A DNA stretch of 64,000 nucleotides from Streptomyces musisoli. Lineage in GTDB: Bacteria; Actinomycetota; Actinomycetes; Streptomycetales; Streptomycetaceae. The stretch covers positions 62,001 through 126,000 of the forward strand of contig NZ_JAERRH010000012.1 of assembly GCF_016741855.1 (NCBI RefSeq). Direction: 5' to 3'. The notes under the pieces are model-generated. The model was given only the letters and a program-made list of their open reading frames with translations, was not told where the DNA came from and searched no databases. Shown piece by piece: positions 37,344 to 45,119 of the stretch; positions within the stretch are counted from its first letter, which is position 1; each line of letters starts with the position of its first letter. The position numbers were made by a program, and so were the translations under genes.

Positions 37344-38771
37344 TCAGAGATGTTCGGGTGCGTCGATGCCGAGCAGGGACAGGCCGCCGGCCAGCACCGT
37401 CCCGGCGGCTTCGGCGAGGGCCAGCCGGGCCCGGTGGGCGGCCGAGGGTTTCTCCTCGCCGACGGGAAGCACGAAGGGCAGCAGGGGCAGCACGGCATCC
37501 GCGACGGTGACGAGATGCCGGGCAAGCCGATCCGGGGCACGGTGGGTGGCGGCCACGGCAAGAATCCGGGGGTGGTCGGCGAGGGACGTGAGAAGGGGTC
37601 GGACCACGGGGGTGGGGTCTTGGGGGGTGGGGGTGGGAGTGAGGGTGAGGTGGGGGCTTGGGGTGGGGGCGGGGTGGGGGCTTGGGGTGGGGGTGGGGTG
37701 GGGGGCGGTGGTCGGGGTGACATGGGGGGTGTTTGCCGGGGGGTGGGGGGCGGTTGGGGCCTTGGCGTGGGGGGCGATTGGGGCCTTGGGGGCGGTCTCG
37801 GATTCGGTACCGCTCGCGGGAGGGCGGGCGCCGGTTGGGGTGGGGGCGGTGCCGCTCGCGGTGGAGGCGGTGGCGATCGCGGAGGGGTGGGGGGCGGTCG
37901 CGGGCTCGGTACCGCTCGCGGTGGGACGGGCGCCGTTCGGGGTGGGGGCGGTGCCGCTCGCGGTGTCCGCGGGCTCGGTGCCGCTCGCGGTGGGACGGGC
38001 GCCGTTCGGGGTGGGGGCGGTGCCGCTGGCGGTGTCCGCGGGCTCGGTGCCGGTGGGGACGGTGAGGGGGCCGGGCTCGGCGGTGAAGCCGAGGCGGGCG
38101 GCGTTGCGGCTGAGGGAACGGATGCGGGCGTGGGCGTACCGCACCCGGAACAGCGGATTGCTCTCCCGCTGGACCAGGTGATCGGCGGTGATCCGGGGCC
38201 GGTCGTGCGGGGCGGGGTGGAGCAGGGCCCACTGGGCGGCGTCGGGTCCGAGCGGGGCGGGGTCCTCCGGTGCGGGCACGGGCCGCAGATTGACGGGCTC
38301 GCCGTGCTCGACGGTGGTGCGTCCGCCCTGCGTGGCCACGATCCGTACGACGGCGTCGGCGACGACCTCGGCCCGCACTTCGTACGGCACGCGCAGCGCG
38401 ACGACCTGCCCGGCGAGGGCGTCCCCGTACCCGTACCGGGCACCCTTCCGCCGGATCTCCCGCACCAACCCGGTGACGGGATCGGCCTGCGCGTCGAGGC
38501 TGATGTTGAGGAACCCGGGCCCGGTGACGACGACGTCCCGGATGCCGGCGGTTTCGGCGAGACGCGGCAGCAGGATCTCGGCGACCCTCCGGGGCGGCTG
38601 CCCGGCCGGCCGGGCGAGCTGCAACGCGATGGTGGTGGCGAAGTCCCCGCATCCGCCGGGCCCCGGTTCCGTCACGACGGCACGCTCGGGCACGGCCACA
38701 TCCAGCTCCCCGGCGTCGACGGCACGGCGCACCGCGTGCAGCACGGTGCGGGAGAGCTCGACGGGGGTCAC
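37344..38771 (-). CDS. ArgRS-related protein without catalytic domain (NrtL-like), with repeat insertion
   Basis: This 475-residue protein has two pieces of arginyl-tRNA synthetase and no catalytic core. Residues 1–100 resemble the ArgRS additional N-terminal domain (FATTIALQLARPAGQPPRRVAEILLPRL, VVTGPGFLNISL). The C-terminus is the DALR anticodon-binding domain, starting FRVRYAHARIRSLSR and ending RARLALAEAAGTVLAGGLSLLGIDAPEHL. HIGH and KMSKS motifs are absent. The DALR domain is split by about 155 residues (232–388) of Pro/Thr/Ala-rich sequence, including two perfect 23-residue repeats. It is known in Streptomyces as an ArgS-related anticodon-binding protein beside lysA. It lies 1.3 kb from tRNA-Arg(CCG); tRNA binding is plausible, function unknown. 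Confidence 0.85.
   Translation of the reverse strand: MTPVELSRTVLHAVRRAVDAGELDVAVPERAVVTEPGPGGCGDFATTIALQLARPAGQPPRRVAEILLPRLAETAGIRDVVVTGPGFLNISLDAQADPVTGLVREIRRKGARYGYGDALAGQVVALRVPYEVRAEVVADAVVRIVATQGGRTTVEHGEPVNLRPVPAPEDPAPLGPDAAQWALLHPAPHDRPRITADHLVQRESNPLFRVRYAHARIRSLSRNAARLGFTAEPGPLTVPTGTEPADTASGTAPTPNGARPTASGTEPADTASGTAPTPNGARPTASGTEPATAPHPSAIATASTASGTAPTPTGARPPASGTESETAPKAPIAPHAKAPTAPHPPANTPHVTPTTAPHPTPTPSPHPAPTPSPHLTLTPTPTPQDPTPVVRPLLTSLADHPRILAVAATHRAPDRLARHLVTVADAVLPLLPFVLPVGEEKPSAAHRARLALAEAAGTVLAGGLSLLGIDAPEHL
37914..38051 (-). repeat. Two 69-bp in-frame tandem repeats inside the ArgRS-like gene
   Basis: Residues 241–263 and 264–286 are identical (GTEPADTASGTAPTPNGARP plus TAS), from two adjacent 69-bp units; partial copies continue for about 40 residues. 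Further on the insertion becomes (TP)n/(PSPH)n. The length is a multiple of three, so the frame is kept. Confidence 0.85.
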
Positions 38772-38850
38772 GGGACAAGCGTAGGGGAGGAGGGGGGTGG
38801 GTACGCGAGCCGGTTATGCCTGTTCACCTGCTGTACGTGCCGCCCTGCCC

Positions 38851-39897
38851 TCAGAAGGTCATGCCACCTGGCACGCCGTCGGACACACCGCCGTCACGGG
38901 AGACCCCATGACAGCCGGATGCGACGCCACCGTCCCCGGATCCGCCGCGCCCATCGCCCACCCCGCGCCCGGACGCCCCGCCGCGCCCGGCCCCCTCACG
39001 CTCGACGAGGCCGTCACGTCCGGGAAAGCCGCTTTCGTGCGCAGAAAATCCCTCACGACCATGCCCGGAAAAGCTTTCACGACCACGGCCGGGGAAACTC
39101 TCAAACTCATGCCCCGGCCCATGTTCATGGCCGTGCCCATGGCTGTGCCCATGATCGTGCCCCTGGCCGAGGGAGCCGCCTTCGTGGCCGGCGGATCCCT
39201 GCGCGGGAAACCCGCTCCGACGGGGAGAACACTCATCCCCGTCGATATCGCCATCGCCGCCCTGGTCACCCCCCTCACCAGGCCCACCACGGCCACCAGT
39301 GCCACCGCCTCCACCAGGGCCTCCGCCTGCACCATGGTCTCCGCCTCCACCATGGCAACCGGCTCCACCATGGCCACCGTGCTCACCACGACCACCACGA
39401 TCGCCAGCACGGCCACCGCGGTCGCCTCCGCCCTCTTCTCCCGCTCCCCTTTCTCCCCCGGCCCCTTCCCCGCCACGGCCCTCTCCCCCGGGCCCGTCCC
39501 CCCACGCCCCTTCGTCCCCGCTCTTCCGCTCGATGAGGTGCTTCACGAGCCGTACCAGCTCGGCTGGTTCGAAGGGCTTGGCGAGAAAGGCGTCCACGCC
39601 GACATCGAGGCCGGTCTCGACCTCGTACTGCGTACACGCGCTGATGATGGCGAGGGGCAGATGGTGCGTACGGGGATCGGCCCGGAGCCGGGCGGCGGTG
39701 CGCAGCCCGTCCAGCCGAGGCATGACGACGTCGAGCGTCACGACATCGGGGCGCACCTGATGCACCACGTCCAGACACTCGGCACCATCGGCCGCGGTCA
39801 CGACCTCTAGCCCTTCCAGCTCGAGGTTGACCCTGATCAGCTGACGGATGACCTTGTTGTCGTCCACAACAAGCACCCGACCCGAAGCGCCTGGCAC
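38851..39897 (-). CDS. Single-domain response regulator with long Gly/His/Asp-rich tail
   Basis: Residues 1–125 are a complete receiver domain: acidic pair in VLVVDDNKVI, phospho-Asp56 in VTLDVVMPRLDG, Lys107 in AFLAKPFEPAELV. There is no DNA-binding output domain. From about residue 130 to 348 the frame continues as low-complexity sequence rich in Gly, Glu and Asp, and between ~260 and 310 rich in His (GHDHGHSHGHGHEHGPGHEF). Such a tail could bind metal, or could be an overrun past an ancestral stop. The start is GTG at 39897. Related Streptomyces encode a much shorter regulator here. No kinase gene is adjacent. Confidence 0.8.
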   Translation of the reverse strand: MPGASGRVLVVDDNKVIRQLIRVNLELEGLEVVTAADGAECLDVVHQVRPDVVTLDVVMPRLDGLRTAARLRADPRTHHLPLAIISACTQYEVETGLDVGVDAFLAKPFEPAELVRLVKHLIERKSGDEGAWGDGPGGEGRGGEGAGGERGAGEEGGGDRGGRAGDRGGRGEHGGHGGAGCHGGGGDHGAGGGPGGGGGTGGRGGPGEGGDQGGDGDIDGDECSPRRSGFPAQGSAGHEGGSLGQGHDHGHSHGHGHEHGPGHEFESFPGRGRESFSGHGREGFSAHESGFPGRDGLVEREGAGRGGASGRGVGDGRGGSGDGGVASGCHGVSRDGGVSDGVPGGMTF

Positions 39898-40061
39898 AAC
39901 TCGAGAGTAGGTCCGGACCGGCCACCGCGTCCGGGTTTTCCCCACTTCCACCCCGTACAGGGGACCCGCCCGCCCCGCGCGAGGAAACGGGTTCCTGATC
40001 ACCCCGCCGGACCTGCTAATGTTCTACCCGTCGCCGCAAGCGAGAGCTCAGCGCCCGACAC

Positions 40062-40133
40062 GCCCCCGTAGCTCAGGGGATAGAGCAACGGCCTCCGGAG
40101 CCGTGTGCGCAGGTTCGAATCCTGCCGGGGGCA
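40062..40133 (+). tRNA. tRNA-Arg, anticodon CCG
   Basis: A 72-base cloverleaf: acceptor GCCCCCG/CGGGGGC, D-stem GCTC/GAGC, anticodon stem ACGGC/GCCGT with loop CTCCGGA (anticodon CCG), T-arm GCAGG-TTCGAAT-CCTGC, discriminator A. CCA is not encoded. It reads CGG, a common Arg codon here. The 3' side is the junction with accessory DNA. Confidence 0.97.
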
Positions 40134-40151
40134 CCCATCATGAGGTGCCCA

Positions 40152-40191
40152 AAGACCCCGTCACCAGCGGAAACGCTGAGGCCGGGGTCTT
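40152..40191 (+). terminator. tRNA-Arg terminator
   Basis: GACCCCG (40154–40160) pairs with CGGGGTC (40183–40189), followed by TT. It lies 20 bases after the tRNA and is reproduced imperfectly at 44029. Confidence 0.65.
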
Positions 40192-40215
40192 CGCGTATGT
40201 GCGGGCGTGTGTCGT
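40154..40215 (+). repeat. Imperfect direct repeat, copy 1 (pairs with 44029–44088)
   Basis: This segment, which includes the tRNA terminator and the following TATGTGCGGGCGTGTGTCG, aligns with 44029–44088 (GACCCCGTC…GACGCTGAGG…TTTTGTGCGGGCATGTGTGG) with only about ten differences and one 2-base gap. The two copies bound a 3.8-kb segment of atypical genes. Confidence 0.7.
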
Positions 40216-40403
40216 CCGGAGCGGCCGTGTGTCGGCGTCTGTGGACGAGGCGTGGACGGGATCTTGGAGCATCGCCGCAGGTGAGGCCCAGGAAAGGCGA
40301 GGGCCAACGACGCCGGGCGCCTCCGCCTAGGACGATGGCGACTCCGCGGGGGCACCGACGGACGTCCACTAGGCTGGCCGGCACCTCGGTGAGGCCCAGC
40401 GAC

Positions 40404-40930
40404 TCAGGCCCGCCTCCAAGCCTGGCGATGGCGGGCGATGCTGTACACCTGCTCGACTTGCTCGGTCGTCAGCACACCTGAGACTGGCGCCAGGGCTGCT
40501 ACTTGGCGCTCCTGATATACCCGCACTTGAGCTGCGTGGCGACCACCTTTAAATCGGTGACGCCGACAAAGACGAGCACTGGCTCCACCGGTACAGGAAA
40601 GTCGCAATAGTGCTCAGGCACTCGTACTTGGCCTCTGCCCGGCTCTTGCGTGCGTAGGGCGCCGGTTTCCCGTGATCGACTTTCACAGAGTCATCGCCCA
40701 CCCACACGACCCTCTTATGGTGGTGCTTTGTATTGATGCTGAAAACTCCCCCGGGCCCGATCAGTAAGTGATCGATGTCCACTTCGTTGGCCAAGGGGAT
40801 GGAGTGCAGAACGCGCCAGCCGTGGCCGCCCTAAGCGGTTCAGCTCGGCTCCTACTAGCCGCTCCCCTGCTCGCGCGCCGTCGCCCGTCCGCGCCCACAA
40901 GGGGCGAAGACCAGGCCGGGGTAAGGGTGA
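40404..40930 (-). pseudogene. NERD-domain protein pseudogene (frameshifted)
   Basis: Pieces of one nuclease-related-domain (NERD) protein occur in three frames in the right order: AGERLVGAELNRLGR…LHPL (about 40900–40795), then NEVDIDHLLIGPGGVFSINTKHHHK (40794–40610), then VEPVLVFVGVTDLKVVATQLK, then VLTTEQVEQVYSIARHRQAW near 40410–40480. At least three frameshifts separate them. The last piece aligns with VLKPADVEALHGMARDRRTW, the end of the intact NERD-like protein encoded at 51614. TTA codons occur in it (HLL, NRL), unlike neighbouring core genes. The protein is no longer made intact. Confidence 0.8.
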
Positions 40931-40992
40931 GACGGCCCACCGAGGTCAGAACACCGTCGTGGCTGGGGCCGCCGGCTCCACGGCTCAGCGAA

Positions 40993-42075
40993 TTATCGTG
41001 CAAAGCCACGCTCAGGGCCGCGTACGTTTTCTAGAACGGCTGATCCTTGGCGGTCGACCAGCCGAGTGACCGTCTCTTGCAAGATGCCGAAGATAATGGC
41101 CCATGCGATAATCTGAGGACCACTGTCCAAGTTCGACAATCCCGGGATGAAGCCACCATGTATAAGCACGAGGCCCATGAGAGCAGCCAAGGCCCCGACA
41201 GGAAGCCGGAGAACCACAAGACCTAGCGGAACGGAATACGGGGTTGACGTTCCCTGAATGTTCCTCAGAGAGATTGCGGCGGCGAATGCGGCGGCGCCTG
41301 CCCCAAAGCATTCCACCAATAGAAGGTCGCGCCCTGACGGCGCGCCTCCTATGGGGCAAACCATTTGACCCGGATTTGGCTCGAAGCATATATTCCTTAC
41401 AATTGCCGCCGGATCCTGGAATCCCCAAAAGACAAAAAGGGATGCAATGGCGCCCGTTGCTACGATGGAAGCGACTAGGATATTCCTAAAGCTCCGAGCC
41501 CTGGCGCGTTCAAGCTCCTCAGCTGCATGTGCTGCCAGCAATGTGGTGACTGCCAGCTCCCTCATGTCCTCATTGAGCCTGTGTCCGTTTGCTTTGAGGC
41601 GCTCCTCCAGCTTCTTCAGACGCGCATCTTCTCTCCCTAGATGCTGCCGGGCCGTAGCAAGCACAAACGGACCCCACTCAGCCAGCTCTTCCTTTGGGGT
41701 CAATCGGAGTATCTTCGCTTCTGCTCTGTGGATGTTGGCGAATGCTCGATCAATGTCGGAGCCGGTCAAGACAGACCAAAGCGTCTTCGTGCGGTCTGCG
41801 GCCTGCCTTGCGGTGCGCAGGTGGGTGTCCGCCTTGTCGGCGATCTGCCTTGCCGGCGCATCAAGGTTTAGTGCTCGTATTCTATTGAGCTGTGATTGAA
41901 GTTCAGCGATGTGCGCGGAAGTGCGCTGCCAAAAAGATGACCTTGAGTATCCCGCTACATCCAGATCTTGGTCTAGTGTTCTATCGTCGGCTGCCACGAC
42001 AGTGTCTCCCGCATCTGCGAAGGAAATACAGCCAAGTCCAGAAGCCCTCGCCCCTCCCGCGTCTGCACATATCAA
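40993..42075 (-). CDS. Coiled-coil membrane protein of unknown function (AT-richer, acquired)
   Basis: In this 360-residue protein, residues ~45–185 are long charged helices (SAHIAELQSQLNRIRAL, RLKKLEERLKANGHRLNEDM) likely to form coiled coils. Four hydrophobic segments follow: FRNILVASIVATGAIASLFVFW, an ECFGAGAAAFAAAISL segment, SVPLGLVVLRLPVGALAALMGLVLIHGG and IIAWAIIFGILQETV. A short Cys pair (ICFEPNPGQMVCPIGG) lies in the first outside loop. Codon use differs clearly from neighbours (AGA, ATA, AAT, GTA codons), pointing to horizontal transfer. I do not recognise the family. A membrane effector or sensor role is only a guess. Confidence 0.7.
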   Translation of the reverse strand: MICADAGGARASGLGCISFADAGDTVVAADDRTLDQDLDVAGYSRSSFWQRTSAHIAELQSQLNRIRALNLDAPARQIADKADTHLRTARQAADRTKTLWSVLTGSDIDRAFANIHRAEAKILRLTPKEELAEWGPFVLATARQHLGREDARLKKLEERLKANGHRLNEDMRELAVTTLLAAHAAEELERARARSFRNILVASIVATGAIASLFVFWGFQDPAAIVRNICFEPNPGQMVCPIGGAPSGRDLLLVECFGAGAAAFAAAISLRNIQGTSTPYSVPLGLVVLRLPVGALAALMGLVLIHGGFIPGLSNLDSGPQIIAWAIIFGILQETVTRLVDRQGSAVLENVRGPERGFAR

Positions 42076-42368
42076 TTCCAGGCTGATGTCTCCGACTTGT
42101 CAACTCCAGCGCAACGCAAGGAGGAGTGGCGAAACGGCGGCAGGGTGACTAAAATTCGCAAAGCTGGTGGAATGCGGTGGAGGGTCGGATCGGTGCCGTT
42201 TCAGAACAGATTCAACGTGCGGACGCGCGATCCTAGGTGAGTGACAGTCACGCGATTGATCTGCGAACACTGGTGATGCCATGCCTAAACCCGGATGGCT
42301 CGTATTTATCCGGCCTCCACAGGCGTCCTACCAGCACGTTGGTGATGAGGAACGGGCGTTGCGGGTCA

Positions 42369-42920
42369 CTAGACCGTACCTGGGCCGTCCGCCGTTGCAT
42401 CGAGGGCATTCCGAGCCAGTGTGAGGAACCTGTCCCGGCCGGCGTCCATGCTGGTCTTCATCTGCAGGAGATCCGCACCCGCCAACCTTTCGAGCTCGGG
42501 GAGTCTGAATGGCCGGTCCCCGTTCTGAACCTCCCAGAGATGGACTGCACCACTCCAGTCGGCGAAGAGATCACGGACTACCTCAGCCTGAGCTGCAACG
42601 TCGGCCGGTCCTTCCAACTGCACCGTGTGACAGGCCTTGACTAACGCGGCCATCAGTTCGTCCGGCACTTGTGTGGCATACATGGTGCTGTGGTGAACTA
42701 TCGCCACAGAGAGCGGTTCTAGCTCCTGGTACAGCTCGTATGCCGCGTTGATGGGATTGCCGTACGCCTCCCGCCGAACCTGACGGCGCCGGTGAGCGTA
42801 CTGCGAACGATCTTGACTGCGACCAGTCACCATCGCTGCAACGATCGCCCCGCCGGCGCCAATTGTCGCTCCTAGCAGACCGGCAGCAGAGCCGATGACC
42901 GCGACAACCCCCGTGTCCAT
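42369..42920 (-). CDS. Small membrane-anchored protein with a TTA codon
   Basis: This 183-residue protein has an N-terminal membrane segment (VVAVIGSAAGLLGATIGAGGAIVAAMV), then a basic juxtamembrane stretch (RSQDRSQYAHRRRQVRREAYG) and a helical cytoplasmic domain. This pattern recurs in uncharacterised Streptomyces proteins. Leu93 is encoded by TTA (42642–42644), the codon read by the developmentally regulated bldA tRNA, so production would be late or dependent on development. ATG 42920 is preferred to a start 30 codons upstream because that extension is not protein-like. Function unknown. Confidence 0.65.
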   Translation of the reverse strand: MDTGVVAVIGSAAGLLGATIGAGGAIVAAMVTGRSQDRSQYAHRRRQVRREAYGNPINAAYELYQELEPLSVAIVHHSTMYATQVPDELMAALVKACHTVQLEGPADVAAQAEVVRDLFADWSGAVHLWEVQNGDRPFRLPELERLAGADLLQMKTSMDAGRDRFLTLARNALDATADGPGTV

Positions 42921-43373
42921 GGCGGTGATTGTGCCTGCAGAGCACTGCCAGGTGGGGTGATTCACGGAAGGTCTGCTCGACCGCCCGCTCCGAGTCGGAC
43001 TCGCTGACATCCGCGCTTGACATCAACGGCAGCAGACACCCACGGGCAGCACTGTCCACCAGCACCTAACACCAGGTGGCGCGGGAGCCCAAGATCGGAG
43101 ACCGGATCGAACTCCGAATGCGGTGGTCAGAGACCGTCGCCGCAGACGGCAGTGACGGCAATACTGACGGCAACGATGGCGGATGCCGGCGGCACTCAGC
43201 AGTCCGGCACGGTGCCGGCGGCGTACTGGCTGACCGCCACACCACCATGCGCCCTCACTGACTCCCGCCCTCTCTCGTTGTTTCTCGGTGTTCGCGCACG
43301 ATCTGTGATAGGTGCGACACGCTCCGCGTGACCCCAGGGCTGCCCTGACCGCGAACGGCCCCACCCGTCCGTG
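42921..43373. other. Gap with no supported gene in accessory region
   Basis: These 453 bases contain only short, low-quality frames on both strands. A segment around 43076–43140 reads AREPKIGDRIELRMRW in the '+' frame and may be a gene remnant, but I cannot name its source. Confidence 0.45.
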
Positions 43374-43628
43374 CTAGGGATTGCAGAGTTCGTCCACCGC
43401 TTCCTGCCATTCCTTCTGCTTCTTCCTTGCCTCCAGCCAGTTATCCCGGGCCTGGTCGACCTCGGCCTTCTGGGCCTCGATCGCCGTCTCGTCCGGGGGC
43501 TGTGCGGCTTCCAACTCGTGGAGCTTGTTCTGGGCGTCGTTCAGCTCGTTCAGCCTGAAGGCTGTCTCCCGTTTGGCCTTTGCAAGGCCGGCCTTGGCGT
43601 GCTCGCAGATTGGCGGCAAGCTCGGCAT
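43374..43628 (-). CDS. Small helical (coiled-coil) protein
   Basis: This 84-residue protein is almost entirely charged helix (KRETAFRLNELNDAQNKLHE, ETAIEAQKAEVDQARDNWLE) with two Cys (residues 8 and 82). ATG 43628 is preceded by GAGGAGG at ideal spacing, and codon use is G/C-biased at third positions, so the gene is probably real despite its size. No family recognised. It lies inside the segment bounded by the imperfect direct repeats. Confidence 0.65.
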   Translation of the reverse strand: MPSLPPICEHAKAGLAKAKRETAFRLNELNDAQNKLHELEAAQPPDETAIEAQKAEVDQARDNWLEARKKQKEWQEAVDELCNP

Positions 43629-44328
43629 CTTTCCTCCTCGGGAAACCCGCTCGACATACGTAGCTGGACCAGGGGCCGGCCGCGTGCCACCCATGAACGG
43701 GACACGACCGCCCGCCGTCCCACACGCTAATGTTCGTCCCGCTCCAGGCCATGGAATCCGCTCGCGCGCGGGGAGGAAGTTGCGCTGTTCGGCGGACGCG
43801 CCCCGCGACCGCGGCGCGGCGGCATACGGGGAGCTGTCAGTTCGGTAGCAGCGGCCCGCCGGAAGTCGGGAGTCGGCTCCAAGCTCAAGTAGTGGCGTGT
43901 CCTGGCCACTCGCCACGCCGAAACCACGACCCTCTTCGCCCCGTCCGACGGCGACCTCGTATGGCCGTCGGGCGATCGGTCTGACCCTCACCGACCGATC
44001 CACACAGAGCTGCGGATCAGAAGGCTTGGACCCCGTCCCGCGGAGACGCTGAGGTCGGGGGCTTTGCTTTTGTGCGGGCATGTGTGGTGCTGGGCGGTCC
44101 CAGGGCGGGGGCCGCGGGTTATTCGCGGGCGGGGTCTTGGGTTGTCTGCCCTGGTCGAAGTGGCTGTTTTGTCAGCGGACACCGCCCGGCGTGCCAGTTC
44201 CGCTCCGGATCGGCTGCGTCGAATACGCTGCCGACACGGCCAGCCTGACGTCCCTGATACCGGCGCAGGGCGGCGGCTCTTCCGTCGGTCCGTAGGGGGC
44301 AGCCGGCGGATGCAGGAAGGGGTGTGGC
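43629..44328. other. 700-base gap carrying the second direct-repeat copy
   Basis: I see no gene here. The gap holds the second copy of the tRNA-downstream repeat (44029–44088). Just before it, GAGCTGCGGATCAGAAGG (44008–44024) looks like the anticodon-arm part of a tRNA gene and could be a fossil attachment site; this is a weak resemblance. The right part is the GNAT gene's upstream region. Confidence 0.45.
44029..44088 (+). repeat. Imperfect direct repeat, copy 2 (pairs with 40154–40215)
   Basis: GACCCCGTC…CGGAGACGCTGAGG…GGGCTTTGC…TGTGCGGGCATGTGTGG is colinear with the tRNA-Arg terminator segment at 40154. The stem is degraded here (CGGGGGC for CGGGGTC). Two such copies around foreign-looking genes suggest an old insertion or segmental duplication. 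Confidence 0.7.
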
Positions 44329-44799
44329 ATGCGGTCCCCAGGCGTGCAGCTGCGGGAGATCACCGACGGCAACCGGGATGCCGTTCGTGCCCTCCGTGTC
44401 CGACGTGACCAGAAGCGGTTCGTCGCCTCCGTGTCCAAGTCGCTCAAGGAGGCGGCAAGGAAGCCGGAGGCCAATCCCTGGTATCGCGCCGTGTACCTGG
44501 GCGACGAGCCGGTCGGCTTCGTGATGCTGTCGTGGAAGCCGCCGGCTGGTCCCTACCAAGGGCGTCACTTCATCTGGCGCCTCCTCGTCGACAAGCGGCA
44601 CCAGAGGCGAGGTATCGGCCGGGAGACGCTCACCCAGGTCGCCGCCCTGGTCCGCGCGGACGGCGCCACCGAGCTGCTGACCAGCTACGATCCCGGCGAC
44701 GGCGAACCGTGGCCCTTCTACCAGAAGTTCGGGTTCGAGCCCACCGGGGACATCGACGACGGGGAGATCGTGCTGCGGCTCGCCTTCCCCGCTCACTGA
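44329..44799 (+). CDS. GNAT-family N-acetyltransferase
   Basis: This 156-residue single-domain acetyltransferase has the acetyl-CoA loop KRHQRRGIGRETLTQVAALV (motif A, Q/R-x-x-G-x-G at about 91–97), the preceding strand RHFIWRLLVD and motif B PWPFYQKFGFEPTGDI. The N-terminal VQLREITDGNRDAVRALRV is common in the spermidine/diamine acetyltransferase-like subgroup; substrate not proven. Codon use is normal for the genome, and it lies just outside the repeat-bounded segment. Confidence 0.88.
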   Translation: MRSPGVQLREITDGNRDAVRALRVRRDQKRFVASVSKSLKEAARKPEANPWYRAVYLGDEPVGFVMLSWKPPAGPYQGRHFIWRLLVDKRHQRRGIGRETLTQVAALVRADGATELLTSYDPGDGEPWPFYQKFGFEPTGDIDDGEIVLRLAFPAH

Positions 44800-45119
44800 G
44801 CTTCCGCCGCAGACGGAATTCCCGTGAACAGGAGCGTCCGTCGCGGCCGTGCCGTCGGGCCGGTGGGAGGGCTGGCGCTGGCGCTGCGTGTAGGCGCAGT
44901 GAGGTGGCCCCGTAGGAGGTCGGGCAGTTGTGCGCTGCCTGGGCGCCGTTCAGGGGCCTTCTGCAAGGCACTGCGTACTGCTTGCTGCTACGAGCTCCGG
45001 TGGCGGGCCGCGGCGGTGGGGGCGCCGCCGTGCAGCGTAACGGGGTGCTCCGGAGTTTCCGTTCGACCGGGGACGGTTCAGAGGGCGGTCGCGGCATCGT
45101 GGCCGGCTACGGCTCGAAG
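44800..45119. other. Gap without supported gene
   Basis: 320 bases between convergent genes; only short low-quality frames and no clear terminator hairpin are seen. Confidence 0.5.

Noticed and set aside
35897..38443. In-frame extension of lysA through the ArgRS-like gene
   Set aside because: The extra ~385 residues are Pro/Ser/Arg-rich and out of frame with the recognisable ArgRS domains; lysA starts at 37288.
38797..39810. A 337-codon '+' frame opposite the response regulator tail
   Set aside because: Low-complexity Thr/Ala/Pro sequence antisense to the receiver gene; no domain. It leaves some doubt about which strand's low-complexity frame is selected, but the receiver domain settles the strand.
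43017..43331. Short frames on both strands in the accessory gap
   Set aside because: Poor codon bias and no motifs; at best gene remnants.
44008..44024. A second tRNA gene
   Set aside because: Only an anticodon-arm-like scrap is seen; no cloverleaf can be built around it.
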